Source: Arachidicoccus ginsenosidivorans (lineage in GTDB: Bacteria > Bacteroidota > Bacteroidia > Chitinophagales > Chitinophagaceae). Taken from it: a stretch of DNA of 64,000 nucleotides. Location of the stretch: NCBI RefSeq assembly GCF_007971385.1, contig NZ_CP042434.1:3348001-3412000 (forward strand), read 5' to 3'. Below the pieces are notes generated by a model. It did no database searches and was not told where the DNA came from. It saw only the letters and a program-made list of their open reading frames with translations. Below, piece by piece: positions 7,874 to 18,043 of this stretch. How positions within the stretch are numbered: position 1 is the first letter of the stretch; each line of letters begins with the position of its first letter. The position numbers and the translations under genes are program-made.

Positions 7874-9769
7874 CTATTGCCCCATTTCTTTGATAATTAT
7901 CCCTCTTAATAGCAGCCCTGAATGATTAAATTTTAACCTTATTGGCCCTGCATTTGAACTGGCTCCTAAGCCGATATTTATAGGTTTGCTAATGGTAAAA
8001 TGCTTGTTTTGGGGGCTACCAGGTTCCTGTTGAGTTCCGAGACCGAGATCGAGGTCTAATTGACCCACTTTGGTTGTTCCCTGTAGAATATCAATATGTG
8101 CCGTTGTATCAGCGTTTTCTTTTGTTTGTCCTATTGCATAATCCAGTTGCAACCTATACTTTCCTGCATCGGCAATTTGCAGGCTATAAGACAGCCATTC
8201 GCCGTCTTGGATGGAAAATACATATGGTTTGCCAGTTGTGGAATCAATCCGAATATCTACGCCGTCATTACGGTACTGATGCCCTTTATTGCCATCTGTG
8301 TGTACGCCTGGTGTATATTGATAACGTGCTGTATCTTTATCCAGATACCCGTATCCATTGCCACCTAAATCATAATCCGCTGCGAGTATATAACAGGGAC
8401 GTTTTCCCAGTGCGTAGGGGGCAAAAGGAGCAGTCGCCGGATGTTGTACACTTTGGAACATAGAATAGATTACATCTCTATGGATAATATTATGACCAAT
8501 CTGAATGTTTTTGAGCCATTCACTTAAAATTTCTTTACCAGTAGCTGAGTCGGGTTTAGGTCCTTTGCCGGCGCTGTATCTAATAAAAGCCTGGTAATTT
8601 TTAGGTGTTTTGATCTCCAGCGGATTATTTAGTCCCATTTTTTTCCAGGGCCACCAACTCCAGCCAATCTGATTGTCTTCCATAAGTCTAATGCAATGGG
8701 TGTACCAGTTGTTGGAGTTTTCTCCAGATTCGCCCAGCCAGATGGGGGCATGCAGTTTTTCTCTGAGGTCTAAAAAATACTGGATAGACTTTTGGGTATT
8801 AAAATTACCATATTTATGGAAACTAAGCACGATATTGTTATCCCACAAACTATCCAATCCGTGATAATTGTTGGCAAATCCATTGCCTTCCAGTATCACC
8901 ATATGACGCTTATCAAGACGCCGGATGGCCAGCGTAATTCTTTTCAGCAGATCCCATAAAGGCTGGTTTTTTTGTTCTCGAGTGCCCCTGGTATCAGTAC
9001 TGTCCGTAAAACCCCAGTTGGTCTCATTGAGCAGGTCATAACCGCCAATATAAGGCGCGTCTTTATAACGTTCGGCTAATTTTTCCCAGAGTGCCACTGT
9101 TTTGTCCTGATTGGCTTTTGATTGCCAAAGAGAAGGCAATTGAGGGTCGCGGTCACTGATAGGCAAATCACCTCCTTGTCCACCTGGGGCAGCATGTAAA
9201 TCGAGTATCAGATAGATATGCGCCTGAGTACACCAGGAAAGTAATGAATCCACCAATGTAAATCCCTCAGGTAGCCAGGTATTTTGACCAGCTACTGGTT
9301 CCTTTTGAATGGGTAGTGTAAAGAGATTGTAATGCATGGGCAACCGGATAGCGTTAAAACCCCAGGCAGCCATAGAATCTATATCTGCCTTTTGGATAAA
9401 CTTATGATGCCAGTCTTTATAAAACTTTTCCGTATTAGCAGCACCGACTATATCCTGAATTTTCTCTCTAATCTTTGTTTGCGTACCCAAAAAACCAACA
9501 TGAAACATATAACCTTCCTGCAACATATAGCCGCCCAATCCAACACCTCTTATAATAAAATTGGTATTAGTCCCATCCGTAATTTGTGTCCCGGCTACTT
9601 TTAAAAACTGGGCTTCAGATTTAGTGGCGAAAGAAAAGGTAAGGGTCACCGGCGCTAGTAATAACAAGGTTGTCTTTAGTAAAGATTTGTACAGGCTTCT
9701 TAATGGGTTTAAAAGCCGCACAACAGCGCTATAATTAGGCGCATGTGAATCCGTATCAAAATAAGTCAT
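7874..9769 (-). CDS. GH5-type glycoside hydrolase with C-terminal carbohydrate-binding-like domain
   Basis: This is a secreted glycosidase of 631 residues. A hydrophobic N-terminal segment (residues about 28-53, ending SEAQ) acts as signal. The catalytic (beta/alpha)8 domain spans about 58-405. It shows RGVGLGGYM, NAIRLPMHYN, the acid/base Glu in LLNETNW (about residue 246), HKYG and the nucleophile Glu in WLGESGEN (about 345), as in GH5 and its exo-beta-1,3-glucanase relatives. Residues about 450-628 form a beta-sandwich with GEWLSYSLQIADAGKYRL, typical of CBM6/35-like modules. It is the last gene of the four-gene minus-strand glucanase cluster. The substrate is inferred to be beta-glucan from its neighbours. 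Confidence 0.88.
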   Translation of the reverse strand: MTYFDTDSHAPNYSAVVRLLNPLRSLYKSLLKTTLLLLAPVTLTFSFATKSEAQFLKVAGTQITDGTNTNFIIRGVGLGGYMLQEGYMFHVGFLGTQTKIREKIQDIVGAANTEKFYKDWHHKFIQKADIDSMAAWGFNAIRLPMHYNLFTLPIQKEPVAGQNTWLPEGFTLVDSLLSWCTQAHIYLILDLHAAPGGQGGDLPISDRDPQLPSLWQSKANQDKTVALWEKLAERYKDAPYIGGYDLLNETNWGFTDSTDTRGTREQKNQPLWDLLKRITLAIRRLDKRHMVILEGNGFANNYHGLDSLWDNNIVLSFHKYGNFNTQKSIQYFLDLREKLHAPIWLGESGENSNNWYTHCIRLMEDNQIGWSWWPWKKMGLNNPLEIKTPKNYQAFIRYSAGKGPKPDSATGKEILSEWLKNIQIGHNIIHRDVIYSMFQSVQHPATAPFAPYALGKRPCYILAADYDLGGNGYGYLDKDTARYQYTPGVHTDGNKGHQYRNDGVDIRIDSTTGKPYVFSIQDGEWLSYSLQIADAGKYRLQLDYAIGQTKENADTTAHIDILQGTTKVGQLDLDLGLGTQQEPGSPQNKHFTISKPINIGLGASSNAGPIRLKFNHSGLLLRGIIIKEMGQ

Positions 9770-9844
9770 AGTAGGAGATTTGCTTATTATTTTAATTTAT
9801 TATCCAAAAGGAGATATCTATAAATCTATAAATGCATATTTGTG

Positions 9845-11404
9845 TTATTGGTAAACCCTTACGTAATCCACCAGCATGGTGGCCGGGAATACATTATTAT
9901 CTATACCATGCTTTCCGCCCCAGTCTCCACCGACCGCAATATTTAAAATCAAGTGGAATGGATTATCATAAGGCCAGCTTTTGTAACCAGGCACTCCATG
10001 TTCATTGGCAAAGCTGAAAACCTTATGGTCATCCAGGAAAAATGTGATTTTTTCAGGGGTCCATTCCAGGGCATATGTGTGGAAGCGTGAATAAAGTGTT
10101 GAATCAAAAATACCTTTTGATTTTTGCGTTCCTTTTACATGGTTGTACTTCTCAGTGTGGATGGTAAAAAATACAGAATCCGGATTGTATCCCACATTTT
10201 CCATCAGGTCAATCTCCCCGCTGGCAGGCCATCCACCATAGCTAAACCGGTCAGGCAATAACCAAATGGCAGGCCACAGGCCGCGTCCGGGGGGAAGCTT
10301 TGCCCGGACTTCCAGCCTGCCAAACAAAAAGCCCTTTTTCTGCACCATACGCACACTGCTATAGCCTTTGGGCTGATTCGCATCTTTTTGCGCGACAATA
10401 TGCAAGAGTCCGGATTTTATAAAGACATTATTACGATCGCCGTCTGTATAATTTTCAAGTTCATGATTGCCCCATCCATGGCTACCTGTGTCGTATTTCC
10501 AGAAATTTCTGTCAGGTGCACCACCTTGATTGAACTCATCAGAGAAGACCAATTTTTTGTGACCATAGATTTTTGCATGTCTGGCCGCTCTGGCAGCCAC
10601 TAGCTCAGGTTTATTTGTGGTAATGGCATCAAATTCATTGGCCAATAACCAATCTATGGTCAATGTGTCGTCTACCGTCCAGGCATTGAGCATAATTGAT
10701 TTGTCTTTTGCCTCCCTGATCCAATCCGGATGTTTTTGAAAAACGCTGTAGTGATAATCTGCACCACTGATGCCGTCTGCTTTTAAGGTAGCCGGCGATT
10801 TATCGCCATTCAGGTACTGCGTAATGGCGTTGGGATACTGCCTGTGAATCTCCCTTAACACTTCATAATCAAAGCTGATAAAAATAATTTTCTGGATAGC
10901 TTTGAACTGGCTGACCATGCCTAATATAGCCTTTGTCGTTTGGATGGCCCTGGCCTTACTCACAACTGAAGGCTTGATTTCCAAAACGGGGGTAGTGTGA
11001 CTACCATTAATGAGCGCAGCACTTAAATATTGCCTGAGCGTAGGCAGGTGCTCGCCATTTTTAAGGGGCGTTCCCATTAACTGTTGGTACGTACTTTTTT
11101 CAATGGTCAATCCATTGAAAGTCGGATCGTGATTTACTACCAGGGAATCATCGATTGTGCGTTGCACATCAAATTCACTGCCCATACAACCAAGACTGAT
11201 GGCTTTTTGAAGTGAGGCGATGGAGTTTTCCGGTAGTCCTGTTTTTTTCCAGGCGCCTCTATGGGCCACTACATGGGTGTAAATGCCCCGAGTATTGTCA
11301 ACTGCAGATTGCCCGCTTGCCTGCAAGGGGGCAATCTGAACAGCGACTGCAAGTAGCAGTAGGCTAATGGACAGGAGCCGGGGTAGGAGTGCTTTTTGTT
11401 TCAT
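9845..11404 (-). CDS. GDPD-GH16 fusion: glycerophosphodiester phosphodiesterase-like domain plus beta-glucanase
   Basis: This is a two-domain secreted enzyme of 519 residues. After a signal peptide (to about residue 30), residues about 42-278 form a GDPD-type TIM barrel with HRGAWKKTGLPENS, EFDVQRTIDDSLVVNHD and a late AWTVDD motif. Residues about 285-519 form a GH16 jelly-roll with the catalytic motif GEIDLMEN (E-x-D-x-x-E, about 395-402) and WPAIWLLP, the laminarinase-like arrangement for beta-1,3-glucans. Both active-site sets look intact. The fusion is contiguous in one clean frame. It sits between GH30 and GH5 genes, with 45 and 75 base gaps, suggesting one operon. The role of the GDPD part is unclear; it might release glycerophosphoryl decorations or have a different phosphodiester substrate. 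Confidence 0.9.
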   Translation of the reverse strand: MKQKALLPRLLSISLLLLAVAVQIAPLQASGQSAVDNTRGIYTHVVAHRGAWKKTGLPENSIASLQKAISLGCMGSEFDVQRTIDDSLVVNHDPTFNGLTIEKSTYQQLMGTPLKNGEHLPTLRQYLSAALINGSHTTPVLEIKPSVVSKARAIQTTKAILGMVSQFKAIQKIIFISFDYEVLREIHRQYPNAITQYLNGDKSPATLKADGISGADYHYSVFQKHPDWIREAKDKSIMLNAWTVDDTLTIDWLLANEFDAITTNKPELVAARAARHAKIYGHKKLVFSDEFNQGGAPDRNFWKYDTGSHGWGNHELENYTDGDRNNVFIKSGLLHIVAQKDANQPKGYSSVRMVQKKGFLFGRLEVRAKLPPGRGLWPAIWLLPDRFSYGGWPASGEIDLMENVGYNPDSVFFTIHTEKYNHVKGTQKSKGIFDSTLYSRFHTYALEWTPEKITFFLDDHKVFSFANEHGVPGYKSWPYDNPFHLILNIAVGGDWGGKHGIDNNVFPATMLVDYVRVYQ

Positions 11405-11449
11405 GCTTGATAGCTTTAGTTTACACTAAATTATAAGATCGCTTTGCAA

Positions 11450-12903
11450 TTACCAAACTAGTGTCGCCACTGCACCACTACTGAGTGAAATGGGCGCCAC
11501 TTTTCCATTAAAAGAAAGATTAAAACTGCGCTTTTGATCCGTGGTATTGACAAGGATACAAACTTTTTGGCCGGCAGGCGTAAGGAAAGCCACATTTGGA
11601 ACACCTTGGATTTCGTTGGAACCAATCCTTAAAGAGCCGGCAGGCACAAACCTCGAGGCGTGCGCAATAATATAATAGGATGGGTTCCTGCTAATTAATG
11701 TACGCTCTATGGTGAGCGCACCCAGACACGTTGTGCAGCCTCCGGGGTATGGGGACCCAAATTAGGGTCAATGGCCAGATTCCATTCCAACACATTGCGA
11801 CTCCAGTTTCTGGTGGCACCAATAATCAGTTGGCTAATGTGCCAACGCATATCCCCGGCAAATGAACCGTTATCGGGGGTGTATTGTTCTGTGAAATAAA
11901 TGTTTTTTTGCGGGAAGCTATTATGTACGGCTGATAAGGCCGTAATCTTTCCATTATACAAATGAAAAGCAGACCCGTCCACATAAGCTGCTGCCGCCGG
12001 ATCCTTTAATATCGTTAAAGGGTAGTCCGGCCTGTCTGCATTGTGATCATAGATCTGAATTTTAGTAGTAAGTCGAGCCTTTTTAAAAGCGGGCCCCAGA
12101 TTATTTTTAATAAAATCCCGTTGATCTTCAGCTGTCATATACATGCTGGGATTATTTTTAGGATTTAAAGGTTCATTTTGCGGGGTAATCGCATCGATCC
12201 TAATCCCTTCTTTTTGCATGGCTTTAATATACCGCACAAAATACCGGGCATAACTTTCAAAATATTCTGGTAGTAGACTACCGCCCTTGGAGCTATCATT
12301 TGTTTTCATCCAACTAGGTGCGGACCAGGGAGACCCTAATATCTTAATCGAAGCATTGATGGCAAGGATTTGTTTTAACAGGGGGACCAAATGGATTTTT
12401 GCTTTAGCAATTGAAAAATGGGATAAATTTTTATCCGTCTTTCCAGCTGGTCTATCATCGTAACTATAAGCGCTGTCACTAAGATCTGAAGCGCCAATAG
12501 AGATTCTAAGGTAGCTAATGCCAATGGCGTCTCCCTTAAGTCCAAATAGTTCTTCCAATAAAGCTTTCCTGTCTGAGGGTGCCATGGCCTCAATCAGGCT
12601 TGCGCTGCCATCTGTCAGGCAGAAACCAAACCCGTCTATGGTCTGATACTTAGTGGCTGTATCTATGTTTATCTGATCCAGGGAACTGTTTGTTGAGGGA
12701 TCCCTAAAAGCAATTTTAGGCTGTTTTGCGAGTAAACTCGTTTGATCCATGGTTGTCAGGTATGGCTGCAATGAATCCGCAGTTACGCCCGTCTTGCTGA
12801 CGCAATCAGCAAGACGGTTTTTGCCAAAAGCTGTCAGCGATGAAAACATAAGCATCGCTACAAGCATTAATAACGCCCGCCCAAAGATTTTTTTTCGTTG
12901 CAT
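11450..12903 (-). CDS. GH30 family glucanase (likely endo-beta-1,6-glucanase), one frameshift
   Basis: This is a secreted GH30 hydrolase of about 484 residues after correction. A signal peptide ends near residue 27 (SLTAFGK). The TIM barrel carries IDGFGFCLTDGSA, SPWSAPSWMK, the acid/base Glu in PQNEPLNP (about 243) and the nucleophile in YFTEQYTP (about 339). The last part, NLAIDPNLGPHTP, continues into the beta-sandwich only if one C (plus strand) is restored near 11742-11743. The next frame then reads GGCTTCLGALTIE...SYYIIAHASRF, exactly as the family requires, to the stop at 11450. The frameshift is probably a sequence error. It is the second gene of the glucanase cluster. Subfamily 3 (beta-1,6-glucanase) is the best guess. 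Confidence 0.88.
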
Positions 12904-13014
12904 AAATTTAAAAGTTGGCTCGGTTTAGAAAAGAGGGGTTTAGCTTAAGTGTTGAAAAGGGTGGCTGTTTTTAATTTCAACCTTCAAACAAACCACCCAT
13001 TTTTTTTTGATCAC

Positions 13015-14559
13015 CTACAGTAATACAGTGCTCAGGCTATGTGCCCTGGCTTTCGCTGCTGCCCACTGGCCATTTAACCAAAAATGAAAGCTAATATCTT
13101 TGTCTGTTTGGTTAAATACCACTGAGGCCAGTGTGCCATCAGGATTAATAAATGAGCTCACCTGCAGGTCAGAGCGGTTGGTGGTGCTGCTAATTCTTCT
13201 GGCGCCTTTATGGATAAATTTAGAGAACTGACCTATATACCAGAAGGCGTTTGTGAAATGCAGTTCTTTTTGCGGGATATTGGCAATTATGGGAGCGAAG
13301 CAGAAATTGCCAACGTGATTGGGACCTCCGGTTTGATCCAGTAAAATATTCCAGTCACAATAAGCAGTTATACCGTTATTTAGATCATGCAGTATATTAT
13401 CTGCATATCTTTCTCCGAGCGCCCAGTCATTAATTTTACTATAATCAAACTTTTCCTGACAGCCTTCCGTAAACAGTAAATGGGTATTTGGAAAGGCGGC
13501 CTGCACTTTTTGAACGTTTTCATACAAAGGTTTTGTGCCCGACCAGGTTTCATACCAGTGCAGTCCAAGTCCCCAGATATACTTTGCTGCCTCGGGGTCA
13601 TTTAATAATACACTGGCTCTTTGCGGCAACAGATCTCTGTTATGATCCCAGGCAATTAGTTTTATATCCTGATACCCATTTTTATGTAGTGCAGGTCCAA
13701 GGCCGTTTTTTATAAAATCCCTTTCCTGCTCAGCGGTATAAATGCAGGATTCCCAGGTTTGGTTGGCCATAGGCTCATTTTGAACAGAAATACCCCAAAG
13801 GTCAATGCCTTCCTTATGATAGGCCTGGATGAACTTGATTAAATAATCGGCCCACAATCCGTAATATTTGGTCAATAAATGCCCGCCATGCAGGATATTA
13901 TGATTGTCTTTCATCCAGGCAGGTGGTGTCCAGGGGCTGGCAAAAAGATTGAAATCTTTGCCCACCTTGGCCATGGCCCGTTTGATGAGTGGTATTTTGA
14001 ACTTTTGGTCATGCGCTACACTAAATGAGGAAAGTGTGGTATCGTTTTCTGCAACATACATATAACTGGCACTGGAAAAATCGCAACTGCCAATATTCGT
14101 TCGACCAAAATTGTAACCAATCCCCTCATTCGGATCATAATAAGCATTAATTACACTATCCTGCAGATTTTCTGGAAGTTTAGCCAGGGTTTCCGCGGAA
14201 GCGTCCGTCAGTGCCCCGCCAAATCCGATGATTTGCTGAAACTGATGACTGGGATCCAAAAAAACACAAATATCGGTTTCAAGGGGCTGGTCTTTCGCTT
14301 CCCACCTTAAGGTATCTGTGGGCGTAATCCTAAGGGCTGTATTTTTGGCTGTCGTATACTGCAGTGGGGCCTGCTTTTGATGATAGGTAATGGTTGTCAG
14401 AGAATCTCCCTGAGCCCTCCCACTGTTTTTTGAAAAGTTTTGTCCGGGATTGCCAGGCTGGCAGCCGGCCATGAGTAGGAGAGTCATGACCGTACTGGCT
14501 GCGCCGGCTATCAGGTTAATACTTCGATGTGAAAATTGCATTTTTTGGGACGCTTGCAT
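13015..14559 (-). CDS. GH30 family glycosidase lipoprotein
   Basis: This lipoprotein of 514 residues has a lipobox LLMAGC (about 28-33) followed by a Ser/Gly/Asn-rich linker. The catalytic barrel has QIIGFGGALTDASAE, SPWTPPAWMKD, acid/base Glu in SVQNEPMANQ (about 261) and nucleophile Glu in LFTEGCQE (about 365). A small beta-sandwich follows. It belongs to the glucosylceramidase-like/beta-1,6-glucanase branch of GH30. It is the first gene of the minus-strand glucanase cluster and is transcribed divergently from the sensor-regulator at 14843. The AT-rich 283-base divergent region 14560-14842 must hold both promoters, but I cannot place them with confidence. Lipid anchoring suggests cell-surface action on polymer, with the soluble enzymes working on released chains. 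Confidence 0.9.
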   Translation of the reverse strand: MQASQKMQFSHRSINLIAGAASTVMTLLLMAGCQPGNPGQNFSKNSGRAQGDSLTTITYHQKQAPLQYTTAKNTALRITPTDTLRWEAKDQPLETDICVFLDPSHQFQQIIGFGGALTDASAETLAKLPENLQDSVINAYYDPNEGIGYNFGRTNIGSCDFSSASYMYVAENDTTLSSFSVAHDQKFKIPLIKRAMAKVGKDFNLFASPWTPPAWMKDNHNILHGGHLLTKYYGLWADYLIKFIQAYHKEGIDLWGISVQNEPMANQTWESCIYTAEQERDFIKNGLGPALHKNGYQDIKLIAWDHNRDLLPQRASVLLNDPEAAKYIWGLGLHWYETWSGTKPLYENVQKVQAAFPNTHLLFTEGCQEKFDYSKINDWALGERYADNILHDLNNGITAYCDWNILLDQTGGPNHVGNFCFAPIIANIPQKELHFTNAFWYIGQFSKFIHKGARRISSTTNRSDLQVSSFINPDGTLASVVFNQTDKDISFHFWLNGQWAAAKARAHSLSTVLL

Positions 14560-14842
14560 AAATGTGAAAATGATTTTTAATCCTTTAAAATATCCAATAA
14601 ATGGATCTGGTTATTTTTTAAAATATCTTAAAGGCTTTTAAATGTTTATATAATTAAAAAGAGAGTTGTTAAAAATTTTTAGGTAAAGTTTGCGTTTTTA
14701 ACCCCTGCTTCCAAACAATACACCCCTACATTACCTCTACATAAAAAAATGCTTTTATTGAAAATCAATTAGTTACTACCCAACTAGCGGAATGCTTTAG
14801 AATTTTTAAACATTTTTAAAGCAAAATCCTCAATTTTAACCG

Positions 14843-17800
14843 GTGAATCCCCCAATAATTAATAAAGGTTTAAAAAGACAAATAATCCGGTTTATAAGAC
14901 AGGTTCCTCGTCTGCGCTTTGGACTATTACTTTTATTGCCATGCCTATTCGTAATGGCTGTTAATGGGCAACAAACCAATTCTGCCACCATCGGACTTCC
15001 AGGCGTGGTACATTTTACAGAAAAAGATTTTGAGGCCGGTGTACAAAACTGGATGATCACCCAAGATAGTCTGGGCGTAATTTATTTTGCCAATACGGAG
15101 GGGTTGCTAACTTATAATGGTAATGACTGGCATTTATTTCCTTTGCCTAATAAAACGCTGGTCAGGTCCTTGGTGATTGGTAATAGGGGACGTGTCTTTA
15201 CGGGAGGTCAAGATGAGATTGGTTATTATTTTCCGGGTGCAGACGGCATGTTGGCCTACCATTCTTTGAAAGATTATTTGCCCAAAAGTCAACAGAGTTT
15301 TGCCGATGTCTGGAATGCCGGGATTACCGGTGGAAGGGTTTATTTTAGATGTACAGACCGAATTATAGCCATCGATACGGCGCTGGAAAAAAGAAAATCA
15401 GTGGTTTATCCCGCACCCAGTGAATGGATTTATATGGCCTGCGTAGGTCAAGGGGTCATTGCCCAGGACAGAAAACAGGGCTTATTGATGTATCGACAGG
15501 GAAAGTGGAAAGTACTTGTGCCAACTGCATTTAATAATCAAGTAATTACCGCTATCCTGCCAGCACCATCAGGTGGTTATCTGATTACGACCCTAAAGCA
15601 TGGTATTTATTATTTGCAGGGAACAAATTTAAAACCCATTGCTTTACCACCCGCGATTGCAGCAGCGCACATCTATGCAGCCACGAGCATTAAAGGTAGC
15701 GAGCAGGATTTTGCCTTTGGAACCACCTCAGCAGGTGTATATATTATCCATTTGACAGCTGAAAATATTAATAATACGAATAAAGAACCGCGTGATAAAC
15801 CCTACAGCGCTAGTGACATAACAACCTTAAATATTAACCAGCACTATCCAATTGCCACTGTGACCAGGCATTTTAATAGCGATTCCCGGCTGCAAAACAA
15901 CAATGTACTCAGTTTGTTTGTGGATCAGGAACAAAATCTATGGTTAGGGTTGGACAAAGGCATTGATCTGGTGGATTATAATTCTTTTATCCAAACAATC
16001 AGTCCCGTATATAACACCCCATCCGCTTGTTATACTGCCCTCATATATAAAGATCAATTGGTTATCGGCACCTCCGACGGGTTATATAAGGCACCACTTA
16101 GTTTGCCCATCTCCAGTGATTTAAGTTTTAGCAGGGGGCATTTTACAAAAGTGGGAGGGAGTTCAGGACAAGTCTGGGGACTTTATAGCACAGGTGATCA
16201 CCTGTTAATGGGTCATAATGAAGGATTGTTTCAGGCGGATGGGGATCAGGTCAGGCCTGTTTATAAACAAGAAGGCGTCTGGCTTTTTCAGGCAGTGCCC
16301 GGAGCTAGCAAGAAGAGCGGTCCCTGGATCACAGGCAATTATGCCGGTATGGAATTATTGAAAGATTCCATGGGCCGGATTGTAGATGCAGGTCGTGTCC
16401 CTGGAAGCCCCTTTGAATCCCTCAGGTTTATGGCTATGGATACGACGCATCATATCATTTTTGCCTCTCACCCATATAGAGGCGTTTACGGATTGCAGAT
16501 GACGCCTGATATGAAAAAGGTCGTTTCAGTCAGACTTTACACGCAAAAAGATGGATTGCCCGGTACATTAAATAATTATGTTTACACCTTAGGGGACGAT
16601 ATTGTATTTTGTACCGATGACGGTTTGTATAAATATGACACAGAAAGAGATCGTTTTTTCCCCGACACGACTTACGCAAAGGTTTTTAGCCATATGTCCA
16701 TTCGACTGGTTAAGCAGGATGCGCGAGGTCGGATCTGGTTTGTGAGTCATAAAAAGCTGGGGGTTGTACTTCCTGGAAAAGGAATCCGGTATTTTCCAGA
16801 AGTGACAGGCAAGTTGATTTCTGGATTTGAATTTATTCTGCCTGTCAATGATAAAAATATTTTTGTCGGCTCCAATGATGGCCTAATCCATATCAATATC
16901 GATAAATACCAGGCGGGGCAAGCCATGGTACAATTATTACTGACCAAAGTCACGGCCATTGCCTCACATAAGGATTCTACTTTGTTTAACGGGTATTTTT
17001 CAATGGATGATCAGGTCGTTAAAAATCAACCTGAAGACATGATCAGACGGCTGCCCGCCAGGTATAATTCATTTCACTTTGCCTTTACAGCCACTTCTTA
17101 TCGGCCACCAAGAGAGTTTGAATATAGTTTTCAATTGGTTGGATTTGATAATGGCTGGAGCGCATGGTCAGCTAAAAAGGAGAAAGATTATACCAATTTG
17201 CCTTATGGAAGCTATACTTTTATGGTCAAGGCAAGAGATCGTTTTGGTATGGATTCAAAGGTGATGCATTATCAAATAGTCATCCTGCCGCATTGGTATC
17301 AGACCACACTTGCTTTTCTGGTTTATACCTTGCTGTTTTTTGCAGCCCTGATTTATGGAAGGCATCTGTTACTTAAAAAATTTGAGGCCCAGCGCGTAAA
17401 ATTTGAAAAAGAGGAACAAAAACTGCGGTATTTACATCAATTAGAAATTGAACACAGCGAACGGGAGATCATCCAGCTCCAGAAAGAAAAACTGGAGGCG
17501 GAAGTTGCCTTTAAGAATCAGGAACTGGCTTCCACGACCATGCATTTGTTTAAAAGAGGTAAACTCCTCTCAAAACTAAAAGAAGAGCTGACGGGCGCTA
17601 TTAAGAAACTGCCGGATAATCAACGCCATGCTGATTTTGCCAAACTGGTTAAAATGCTCACGGAAGCAGAAAAACAGGACGCTGACTGGGAACAGTTTGC
17701 CATCCACTTTGATGAAGTGCACAATAATTTTCTGGCCAATATGAAGGCAGCCTATCCTGAACTTACCTCGGCTGATTTGAAAATCTGTGCCTATATCAAA

Positions 17801-18004
17801 ATGAATTTATCCTCCAAAGAAATGGCCCAGCTATTAAATATCTCATTAAAAGGCGTGGAGGTTGCCAGATATCGGCTGCGCAAAAAACTTGGTATTCCCA
17901 GCGCACAGACGAGTCTGTATGATTTTTTGACACAGGCCAGTGGAGAGCCGATCGGTGAAAGAGGCCAAGGAAGTGGTGACCACCAATTGGATCTGGATGT
18001 TTAA
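14843..18004 (+). CDS. Beta-propeller/Y_Y_Y sensor fused to LuxR-type HTH regulator
   Basis: This is a one-protein transmembrane transcription regulator of 1053 residues. After a signal/anchor (about 26-43) comes a periplasmic two-component-regulator propeller (about 60-720; repeats such as LSLFVDQEQNLWLGLDKGID and VYTLGDDIVFCTDDGLYKY). A Y_Y_Y domain follows (about 750-805; YSFQLVGFDNGWSAWS), then one membrane helix (about 817-838), a coiled coil (about 845-905) and a LuxR-type HTH (about 970-1030; LTSADLKICAYIKMNLSSKEMAQLLNI). No histidine kinase or receiver is present, so ligand sensing would act directly on the HTH. The only start without running into an upstream stop (TAA at 14837) is GTG 14843. 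Divergent from the glucanase cluster, it is its likely activator. Confidence 0.88.
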   Translation: MNPPIINKGLKRQIIRFIRQVPRLRFGLLLLLPCLFVMAVNGQQTNSATIGLPGVVHFTEKDFEAGVQNWMITQDSLGVIYFANTEGLLTYNGNDWHLFPLPNKTLVRSLVIGNRGRVFTGGQDEIGYYFPGADGMLAYHSLKDYLPKSQQSFADVWNAGITGGRVYFRCTDRIIAIDTALEKRKSVVYPAPSEWIYMACVGQGVIAQDRKQGLLMYRQGKWKVLVPTAFNNQVITAILPAPSGGYLITTLKHGIYYLQGTNLKPIALPPAIAAAHIYAATSIKGSEQDFAFGTTSAGVYIIHLTAENINNTNKEPRDKPYSASDITTLNINQHYPIATVTRHFNSDSRLQNNNVLSLFVDQEQNLWLGLDKGIDLVDYNSFIQTISPVYNTPSACYTALIYKDQLVIGTSDGLYKAPLSLPISSDLSFSRGHFTKVGGSSGQVWGLYSTGDHLLMGHNEGLFQADGDQVRPVYKQEGVWLFQAVPGASKKSGPWITGNYAGMELLKDSMGRIVDAGRVPGSPFESLRFMAMDTTHHIIFASHPYRGVYGLQMTPDMKKVVSVRLYTQKDGLPGTLNNYVYTLGDDIVFCTDDGLYKYDTERDRFFPDTTYAKVFSHMSIRLVKQDARGRIWFVSHKKLGVVLPGKGIRYFPEVTGKLISGFEFILPVNDKNIFVGSNDGLIHINIDKYQAGQAMVQLLLTKVTAIASHKDSTLFNGYFSMDDQVVKNQPEDMIRRLPARYNSFHFAFTATSYRPPREFEYSFQLVGFDNGWSAWSAKKEKDYTNLPYGSYTFMVKARDRFGMDSKVMHYQIVILPHWYQTTLAFLVYTLLFFAALIYGRHLLLKKFEAQRVKFEKEEQKLRYLHQLEIEHSEREIIQLQKEKLEAEVAFKNQELASTTMHLFKRGKLLSKLKEELTGAIKKLPDNQRHADFAKLVKMLTEAEKQDADWEQFAIHFDEVHNNFLANMKAAYPELTSADLKICAYIKMNLSSKEMAQLLNISLKGVEVARYRLRKKLGIPSAQTSLYDFLTQASGEPIGERGQGSGDHQLDLDV

Positions 18005-18043
18005 AGGCCAGGGCAGGACCCGCACGCCCTTTGCTGGTCTTTA

